This document shows positions 55,346-64,000 of a stretch of 64,000 nt of DNA, one piece after another. The notes beneath the pieces were generated by a model. It worked only from the letters and a program-made list of their open reading frames with translations. It searched no databases and was not told where the DNA came from. Source of the DNA: Pyronema omphalodes (taxonomy: Eukaryota > Ascomycota > Pezizomycetes > Pezizales > Pyronemataceae); contig JAJJXM010000026.1 in assembly GCA_024516155.1 (NCBI GenBank), forward strand, positions 434,001-498,000, given 5' to 3'. Position numbers and translations under genes: made by a program. Each line of letters begins with the position of its first letter. The stretch's first letter is position 1.

Positions 55346-56406
55346 AGTATCGCCGAGGGCTTAGATTATGTTGGATCGGCTGGATGAATGACCCAGAGAT
55401 GGAGCCGGAGTGGTTTTTTTCTGTTTATTTTTTCTTTTTGCGGTTCACCTTGATGGCTTGGGTGGGAGAAATATTTTTGGTGTTTGAGTTTGGTCTTAGT
55501 TTTGCTGGCTTGTGTAACTTGGTGGGGTATGTACTACACAGTATATACTATATACTACACAGTTTACAACATTTATATTATTGCTTTACTTCTTGCTTTG
55601 CTTCTTGCTCGTTCTTTCTTACTTGTTGAGTCGTTGCTTTGTCCCTTCAATTTTTCTATCCTCCTTCCCCATAAAACAAAAACAAAAACTCCTAGAAACC
55701 ATATCCCAAATATCCAAAATATCCAAAATCTCATTACGTGCCGAGAAAAGTAACTTTCAACTTTAAACTTTAAACTTCTTAATTCAAAATTCGAAACCAT
55801 AAATCCAATATTTGGAGTTCTTAGCATCTTATCAATAATGAATTCAAAGCTTCATTGATGGAGAGCTAAAAACGCAGCTAAATCCAAAGCCAATCCAAAG
55901 CCAAAGCCAAAGCCATTCCACATCAAAAATACCCCATGCATAAAAAAAAACTCGAGATAAAAACAACAGCATTAATCATTATCTTCCATACTTCATAATC
56001 CATCATCCATAATCCATCATATCTACATATCTAAATCTAACCATCAAGGTATCTAAATATATACATTACATCATAAAAAACTCCCCTCTATATATAATAT
56101 AAAAAAAAGATAAAGATAATAAAGCCATATAACTCCAAATGTATGCTATGTACCAGGGCTTCTGGGTTATTATTTACTGCTTGCTTGGTGGGTTCGTTTT
56201 GTGGGTCGTTGCCTCGTCACTTTCAAACCTTTACACTGCTTGCCTGCACGCTCCATACTCCACACTCCAAGCTCCAAACTTTAAGGCTCCACAACTCGAC
56301 AACTCGACAACTCGGCAACCCCCTAGGCCTCTCCGAGGTTCAAGTTCCACATCCCCACGCTCCACACCCCCAAGCTCAACACCCCCAAGCTCCACACTCC
56401 CAAGCC
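55346..56406. other. Gap downstream of the ABC transporter
   Basis: No gene seen. AT-rich with CCAAAGCC, CTCCACA and GACAACTC-type simple repeats between 55880 and 56400. The right end carries the 3' end of the minus-strand ABC transporter. Confidence 0.5.
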
Positions 56407-59400
56407 TTACTCCGCCTTCGCCTTCCTAAACCTACTCAACATCCTTCCCCATCTCGCCTCACGGAAAACCCAATAAACCGTGTATACCAACACCAAATTC
56501 GAGACGATGAAGACACAAAAGATTCCCAGAGATTTCCAGCGAGTTTCATAACTACTTATCATTAGCATCAAATGGGGTAAGGAAAAAGAAAAAAAAAGGG
56601 GGGGGGGGGAGAACTCACTCAACATTAAGTCCCTTCAAATACTCATCCCCATTCTTAAACCCACAATAACGACAACTCTCCCTCGCCTGTAAATCGACAA
56701 TATAGCCCTTTGCCTCCAATAACCAATCCCCCGCAAACTCACCACAAGACAAATTCCTCGGCGGTTCAAAAGTCACCAATTCATTCTCGGTACAAACCAC
56801 CTTCGCATCATGCATAACATTCCCCATCATTCCCCTCACAAACCAAGTCAATGGATTAACCCAATATAACCAGCTACTATAGAACTTCAAAAGTCCATTG
56901 TAGGTCACTAGAACTCCTGACATGCCTTGTGTTATCACGAAGATAAACGGGTTGACTAAGGCGACGATGTTCATGTCCTCGCAAGCGGCGGCGATCCACA
57001 TGGCGATGTGCGGGACCCAGATGTTGAATAATACCAGAAGGAGGAAGGCGTAACCAGCGCGGGAGGAATCAGAGGGGAGTCCGATCATGTAATACCATGG
57101 AAGGAAGAAGAAGACGGTTCCTAGGATTGCGTAAGGGATTTCGACGATGGCCATGGCGGTTAACCATGCGGTTGAGGAGTAGATTTTGCTGTTCCGTTCA
57201 CGAGTTTCGTAGAGAGTTCGGAATTGTAGGAATTTAGGCTGGACACCGGTGATTACTAGTGGCGATAGGAAGAGACAGATAAAGATTGCGAAGGATTTGG
57301 ATTGCATTTCTAGAACCGAGGTACCGGATTGAAGGAAGAGAACACCGCCGATAAGGGACATGGAGAGGTTTGAGAAGACTTTGGAATAGCCGTAGGATGC
57401 GTCTCGCCAGTAGTGTAGCCAGACTCGGTGGGTGACGGTTAGGATTTGGGTAGAGAGAGGCATGGCATATTCGAGGGTTCGGAGTTCGCGGTTGGTGGGG
57501 ATTGTGCCCCGGGTGGATTTGATGTGTTGGATCTCCTCAAGGGTTGCTATGCGCTCTGGTGAGGAAAGCCAGATCTCGTCCCAGGTCTTGCCGCCCGGTG
57601 TGCTGCGGATTGTGTCCAGGACATATTCGGCCGGGTTGACATCATCGCTGGCTGGTGAGGCCCCGTTACGCTCAAAGTAGCTGATCACTTCTTGGCCTCC
57701 TTGCTTTCCGATCGGGCCGTAGTAGACTTGCTTTCCTCCCCTTGCGAGAAGCAAGAGGTCGTCGAATTCCTGGATTAAGATGGCAGAAGGCTGGTGGATA
57801 GTACAGAGGATAGCAATATTGCTCTTATCAGCGAGTTTACGGAGGAAGCGGACAATCTCCAGAGCACCATTGGCGTCGAGTCCAGAAGTCGGTTCATCGA
57901 GGAACAGAAGCTCAGAAGGAGCAGAAGCCAGCTCAACTCCAATTGTAACACGTTTACGTTCCTCAACAGAAAGTCCAAATCCCGGAGATCCAATGATACA
58001 GTCGGCCAAGTTCTCCAGCTCAAGAAGGGTGATAATTTCCTCAACAAAAGCGTATTTTTCCGCCTTGGAAATAGTTGCAGGTTGACGAAGCATAGCAGAA
58101 AATCGAAGTGCCTCACGGACTGTAGACATCTGATCATGAACATCCTGCTGCTCAACAAAAGCCGTGTTACGACCGAAGTCCGCCGTAAGAGGTTTACCAT
58201 CCACCAAAACCTCACCAGTGGTAACACCAACTCTCTTACGCTGTGCAAGGTTATCAAGAAGCGTAGTTTTTCCAGCTCCAGACGGTCCCATGAGTGCAGT
58301 TAAAGTTCCCGGGCGAACAAGTCCAGAAATGTTGTTCAGAAGCTTTGTCTCGTTGGAGCCAGAGCCAACAGTATAGCAGACATCCTTCCAAGTAAAACTA
58401 GAGCCATTTTTAGGAGCGTTAGTAGTAACACGGCGTGCAAGCTCTGCCATTGCGTGGTCCTGAGTTCCAGGTTGACCGGATTCATCAGATGTTTTCTTTT
58501 CCTCGATGGTAGGAAGTCCATCGGCGACCTTCTTAGGGAGCTTGGAAACGACCTTAACGCTACCTCCACCGCCGCCGTGGTTAACGACCTCGATTCCAAT
58601 CATAGCAATGATAATATAACCGACAGTAAATGCACACAATATTCCAAAGTTGCGCCAGAGGTGCTCAGGCTTATATCCATAGCTTGCAATATACCGAGTT
58701 CCGTCAATTGTAGCAGACTTAGGGGTAGATCCAGCCAAGGTACAAACCTGGTTCTCGATGGAAGCACCAGGAATTCCAGGGACAAGATGAGAAGCAGAGC
58801 AGCGAAGGAGAAGACCGTGGAATTGGTTGATCATCACAGCTTCAAGTGAGTAGCTGAGAGGATTCACCCAGTAGATCCATTTGTAGACCCAGGACTTCAT
58901 CACTCCGAATGGCTGCATGTAACCAGCAAAGACGGCGATGATGTTGAGACACATAAAGGCGAGACGAATGGCGACGTTGATATCTTTGGAGAGGACTCCA
59001 ACAATACGGTAGAAGGCGGTGAGACAGGTAACAGTCATCTAATAAAAAAAATTAGCCTTTTCCTGCCGAGTGATTAGGAGGTTGTGGATGCTTACAAAGA
59101 CAAACAACAAGTTGATGAAGAACTTTCCAGCATCATGAGCAAGATTTGCCATCCAATACAAGATAACAGTAAATAGAGTAGACTGAATGATCGTTCCGGG
59201 AAGATCCGAGAAAGTACGTGCCAAAATCAAAGCCGAAGGTCTGTAGAAAGCAAAATTGACCTGCTTCTGTATAATTCCTCTTCCCATGACCATATTAATA
59301 GCCTCAATCATTTGCATCCATGCAACAATAATGACATTGAAAAACAAAGCACCGCCCATATAGAAAACGCCATCACTAGTGGGTTGAATATTGTAGAACA

Positions 59401-60993
59401 ACGAACCAGCTACTAGACCCAAGACGATGATGTTGATAAGCTTACTTCTCCAGGCAGTAGTATCCTGTACCTGTAGCTGAAGCTCACGCATACAGAGATA
59501 CCAGACTTGAGAAAAGAATCCAACGACATAAGGTGATTTCTTGGGTGCGGAGGAAGACTTTTCAGCACGAACAGCAGCCTTGAAAGCAACGGCATCGGCA
59601 CCATTACGGGAGGCAAGCTCTTGGTCGTAGTCGCGAAGCTCTCTTTGGATCTCCTCAAAAAACCGGGAAGTTTTGAAGCGCTGCTCCAAAGCTTCCGGGG
59701 TAAGTGGAACCTTATCCTCCATTCCAGGTCTGATTCTTCGGGTTTTCGGCTCAGTGATGGTAGTTAGGAAGTCACTGGTGGTGATTCTTGGCGCGGCTTC
59801 GAATCCGAGTTCCTCAAAGTAAGCGCGGGCCTCAGAGGCTTTTCCAAAGAAAATCTGTCGTCCATCATAGATCAAGCAGACCTTATCAAACTCGCGATAA
59901 ATCTGTTCTCCAGCTTGGTATAGTGTAACGATAGTCGTACTTTTGGCGACATCTGTCAAAATCCGTAAAGACCGAATATAATCCACCGCCGTACTAGAAT
60001 CCAATCCTCTTGTCGAATTGTCCCAGGCATTAATTGAAGACCTGGAAGCTAGTGCCTCCATGATTGATACTCTCTTCCTCTCTCCTCCGGAAACTCCACG
60101 GATAAAGGCGTTTCCTACTATCGTCTTTTCAACGTGCTTCATCTTGAACATCTCCAAAAATGTTCCCTTCAACTTATTTACAAATTCCTTCCTTGATCTT
60201 CCTGGTGTTCTTGTTCCTGATCCGGGTGTCTTGGATTTCAATGCAAAGTCGACGGTCTGTCCTACTAGTAACGTAGGCATATGTTCATCCTCCTCATCGT
60301 TATAAAGCACCTCACCACGGTACTCTCCCTTTGCCAATTCAAACGGAATACCCGCATAATTGACCTCTCCCTTAATCTCAGTCATCTGTCTAGGCTGGTT
60401 TGTTAAAGCCCGTAGAAAGGTTGAAGCTCCAGAACCAGGTTTTGCAAGAACCAAAAGCATTTCACCAGGACGAACAACACCTGAAAATCCCTGAATAATC
60501 GGTCTTGCTTCCGGTTTTGATGCAAAGAGTGACCGAGCATATTTGTAAATATCGTATCCAAAAAGCGAGGCAAGCTCATAGGGAAATGTAGGGAGAACTA
60601 GAAATCCTGCACCGGCGTAACCAACCACACTCAAGTCGCGGAATGAAATGCCGAGAGTCTTTGGTCCTGATTCCGTGCTGGAGATGTAGTCGTTGAGATC
60701 AATGAAACTTGGGTCTGCAGATTGTCCCGCAGTTTCGGGATCAGAGTCGATGGATTTTGCGATAGAGGATCCGGCTTTAGATCCAGCGGCTGTGTCGTCA
60801 TCGTTGTGAGGTCGGGGGTGATGGTGGTGATGCGCGGACGTGCGGGAAAGCTCTTGTCTGAGTCTGCAAGGTATTAGTATAGGAATTGAGGCAACAATGA
60901 TGGAGATACAGACTCTTCGAATTCATTTATAGCTCCGGCAACGTCTACCATTGCGGCTTCAGACTCGCCCCAGCGGCCTGAGGACGTAGTCAT
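56407..60993 (-). CDS. PDR-type ABC transporter (ABCG full transporter)
   Basis: Exons on the minus strand are 60993-60914, 60863-59096, 59038-56619 and 56551-56407, giving 1470 residues; introns are 50, 57 and 67 bp. The order NBD1, membrane half, NBD2, membrane half is that of fungal drug-efflux pumps at the plasma membrane. NBD1 has KPGSGAST (about 168-175) in place of a usual Walker A, a good VSGGERKRVS signature and AWDNSTRGLDSS. NBD2 has a perfect GPSGAGKTT (about 867-875), a degenerate SVEERKRVT signature and LLFLDEPTSGLD; this asymmetry is normal for the family. The small last exon (DYETRWKSLGIFCVF...RFRKAKAE) completes the final membrane segment; its intron contains a G12 run. The N-terminus has a His-rich stretch. 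Likely exports lipophilic toxicants; the actual substrate cannot be inferred. Confidence 0.94.
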
Positions 60994-63170
60994 GGTGGTG
61001 AAGTTGTTGTCGTTCCCTCGTGATGTGGTTGCTGTTTACCGGGAGCGGGAAGACGGTTATCGGTTGAAAGATTGAGGTTGTAGTGGGGATTTCGTAATGG
61101 AAATGAGGCCTTCTGTTCCCTTCTTATGTCGCTTCTGAACCTTATCTTGTGGTGGCGTTGTCGTCGTCTTCGTCGAGGACTGTCTTGCCCTTTCAAGCTC
61201 TGACCGGTGTCTGCGTGCGAGTTGATATAACTCCCGATCGGCTCGTTCCTTCGATTATTCTCCAAGAAGGCTCTTATTTATTTATCCCCACTTCAATTCG
61301 GAGATATCTCTCCCCTCCCTTATTACCGCACTATATATAACATTTTTTTTTTTCGTTGCTTGCTGATAACATATCGGTGGCGGGGATGTTTGTTATTGAT
61401 CATCCTGCGCTGGTATGTAGTTGATTAGAGTGTTGTAATTAGCGAGAAAAGTGGAGTTTAAACTTACCTGATTACGGCTCCTAATCCCAATTCCGAATTC
61501 TAAGCGTAATCAACGTGGGAAGAAGCTTGTCGAAGACCAGTCGGAGACCTGTGGAAGACCTGCCGAGCACCTGCCGAAGGCGCACAAAGAACCAATAAGA
61601 ATCTCTCGGTATATCGGCCAGCAATTCCTTAAGCCCTAAGTCGTCGCGCCCACATTGTAGTTGACTGTTTTGGATGTAACCTTCAATCGGAGTTAAGCTT
61701 CCAGCCTGCCATGGAAGGAATTTGATGCTTCTGGTTCGCGATGACTTTCCGACGCGCTAAAGCCGAACTATCCGTTCTCTGCATGCGGCATGCGGACACT
61801 GGACAGAAGTCGTGATTTGCCTGATTTTCGATACAATTTCATAACTTCATAACTTCATAACAAACTCCTCCGCCCTTGGTCTGTGGGTACATACATAACT
61901 CCACAAGAGCACTGACCAGATGTATTTTTATCATTTGTAATCCCCAAAAATGACGTTTGCGTGGGGTGGAGTGGGGTGGGTTGATACCATCTCTGTGCTC
62001 TAATCTATCAATCTATCTACACACCAGACAAAGATGACGTTGTAAAGTGACCCGTGCACGTTATATATTTAGGGTTCGATTAAGGATCTGGAACAACCCA
62101 TCTCAAACCCTGTTACTTGTATGGTAGGCTGTAAGCTGTAAGCTTTTCAATTTATCCGCATGTCCCTGGAACGGAATAACTTTAACTGGACGCATATACA
62201 TAGTCACTTATATCGCCGGATAAATACCCATGACTCAGATCCGCAGTAAGATGCAGTGGAGTTATCGGTGTTTGAGAAGGAGGTTTTCGGCGCCGATGAA
62301 GGGTCGGGCTGCAGAACCCAGAGGCTTGGAATATTGGATATTGAATATGAAACATGGTTTGGATAAGGAGGGATAGGGATATGACGCGACCATACAGATG
62401 GGAAGTAAGCTTTGCATACGTTTGTGTGCTTGTGTCGTAATATACGTGCTTCGTGATTGTAATGGGGAATTTGTGATCTTAGATCTACATAAGATTTGGT
62501 ATCTATAACTACACGGACTTATACTATGTTCTCAGTTCCACCTTTATCATACTCGGGTACATATTGTGGCAGGGAATCGGCGTAAGTCCTGCGCTCTACC
62601 CCTAATACAACTGTGAATTCAAAACCAACTGCTTTCTATGAAGCATCAAATATCTTTGAAGAATGATAATTAAACGAAAATTCAGCTATCATAAGATTTT
62701 CGAAATATGGGAAATACGTGAAATACTTGGAGTTACCGTCGTGCTGTTGATATGTTTATATGGGAATTAGATGGCATGCGCTGAGAGTGCACGCGGTATT
62801 GGGTACTTATACCAGTACCCAAGAAACATTAACCCCGAGATGTACTCAACCTTCTCCCGGGGTCCCTAGAGGTCCCTAGAAGTCCCTGGGAACCTGGAAA
62901 CTTGGAAACTTGGAGGCCCTGGGAAACCGTGGGAACACATCACCATGGCGAAATCGAAACTATCGAAATATTTTTATCACCTAAGCACCAAGCAATCAAT
63001 CCCCCCAATTCCCCCAATTCCCCTAATAGTTACTGGCGGCGTTCCGTATTATTCAGTGAGCTGGATGGAAATTTTAGGCCGCTGGGTCAAGTAGGAATAA
63101 GGACAGCTGCAGGAATAAGGATGGTATTCCTTGGTTTGAATGTGCAGTATGATTTTGGTTAGGATGATGG
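60994..63170. other. ABC transporter upstream region, no gene seen
   Basis: About 2.2 kb of non-coding sequence. The transporter promoter must lie near 60994-61350, where C/T-rich and T-rich tracts occur. A run of GAAGACC/GGAGACC/TGCCGA-type short repeats is seen near 61525-61575, ACTTCATA repeats near 61845-61860, and GGTCCCTAGA repeats near 62860-62885. Confidence 0.5.
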
Positions 63171-63456
63171 GGAGTATAGGAAGTATGGGAAGTATGGGAA
63201 GTATGGGAAGTATGGGAAGTATGGGAAGTATGGGAGGTATGGGAAGTATGGGAAGTATGGGAAGTATGGGAAGTATGGGAAGTATGGGAAGTATGGGAAG
63301 TATGGGAAGTATGGGAAGTATGGGAAGTATGGGAAGTATGGGAAGTATGGGAAGTATGGGAAGTATGGGAAGTATGGGAAGTATGGGAAGTATGGGAAGT
63401 ATGGGAAGTATGGGAAGTATGGGAAGTATGGGAAGTATGGGAAGTATGGGAAGTGT
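63171..63456 (+). repeat. GGGAAGTAT minisatellite, about 32 copies
   Basis: Almost perfect 9-bp tandem repeat with one variant unit (GGGAGGTAT near 63233-63242). One frame reads Met-Gly-Ser repeats, with no flanking protein-like sequence. It is the longest satellite in the window and should vary in length between strains. Confidence 0.95.
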
Positions 63457-63693
63457 GGATGCGCTGGGTTAAGAATTAAGAAGTTATGGACTTGAAGGTA
63501 TGTTTTACGAGCAATAAGTTAAAACAAACATACTTTTAATTCTTAATATTTGAAGTCAACACCAAAAATCAAAAGAAAAAGTAGAAAAAATGGTTTACTC
63601 CACTGAGCCACATAGGCCAGTAAAAGCAACAAAACACAGAAAAACAACACAGGTTTTACGCCTCCGGATCAATAAGATTAACATCAAGCATAA

Positions 63694-63714
63694 CCCCCCC
63701 CCCCCCCCCCCCCC
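63694..63714. repeat. C21 run
   Basis: Twenty-one consecutive C bases in non-coding DNA. Confidence 0.9.
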
Positions 63715-64000
63715 AGAATTTCAACATTCCATCTAAAATCTGCTCAGCAACTATGAGCCATCAGTACACCCCGACAGCGACCGAGAAATTTGTATATCCA
63801 GATCTCTCTACGCTCCTCCGGTCCACACCACACCACCTTACAAAAACAACACACCAAAAACAAGACAAAAAGCAAGACAAAACCAGGACCAGGCCAAACT
63901 CCAAACCCCGTAACACAAGCAGCAGAATTAACCTACACGTCCCAGCCAACTCCTCATTGTTTGGTAAGACTTCCGATTCCAGCACAGTTTATCAATCCCT

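Noticed and set aside
63140..63472. Frame with Met-Gly-Ser repeats
   Set aside because: It is explained fully by the GGGAAGTAT satellite.
1..64000. CRISPR array or bacterial-type defence system
   Set aside because: Spliceosomal introns and gene content show nuclear fungal DNA. The regular repeats seen are satellites without unique spacers.

Overview
The window is nuclear DNA of a filamentous ascomycete (Pezizomycotina). The evidence is the short GT..AG introns of 46-200 bp with CTAAC/CTGAC-type branch sites, a fungal-type LINE, and fungus-typical genes: a PDR-type ABC transporter, a Cdc25 with a long Ser/Pro-rich head, an F-BAR/DEP/RhoGAP protein, a mitochondrial malonyl-CoA:ACP transacylase and a CYP. 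I cannot name the genus. Gene density is low, and the long AT-rich gaps are full of microsatellites and very long G or C runs.

Layout. 1-7200: an apparently full-length non-LTR retrotransposon on the minus strand (about 551-7178) with intact ORF1 (zinc knuckles) and ORF2 (endonuclease, reverse transcriptase, RNase H), flanked by a 16-bp target-site duplication. 7.6-10.5 kb: two orphan reading frames, one a two-exon single-pass membrane protein. 11.3-12.6 kb: mitochondrial malonyl-CoA:ACP transacylase. 16.4-18.0 kb: cytochrome P450. 19.9-21.8 kb (minus): three-exon multi-pass membrane protein of a fungal family of unknown function. 24.2 kb: tRNA-Lys(CUU), followed by a 240-bp tandem repeat. 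28.8-31.9 kb: four-exon F-BAR/DEP/RhoGAP protein. 36.0-38.8 kb: a head-to-head pair, protoporphyrinogen oxidase (HEM14, minus) and the LYR protein ISD11 (plus), 198 bp apart. 48.5-50.6 kb: Cdc25 phosphatase. 52.4-55.4 kb: relics of related LINEs. 56.4-61.0 kb (minus): four-exon PDR-type ABC transporter.

Genes with a shared theme. HEM14 and ISD11 both serve mitochondrial iron use (haem and Fe-S clusters) and share one short promoter region. MCT1 is also mitochondrial and supports type II fatty acid/lipoate synthesis. The other genes look like independent housekeeping or accessory functions; I see no biosynthetic cluster, CRISPR array or bacterial-type operon.

The most interesting non-genic signal is one LINE family at several stages: an intact copy, a 212-bp 3'-end copy sitting inside a poly-G run, a 56-bp copy with its own 10-bp duplication, and a stop-containing ORF1 remnant flanked by about 150-bp direct repeats. 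Splice sites were placed by eye from GT/AG, frame continuity and protein-family continuity. No alignment or database search was run.
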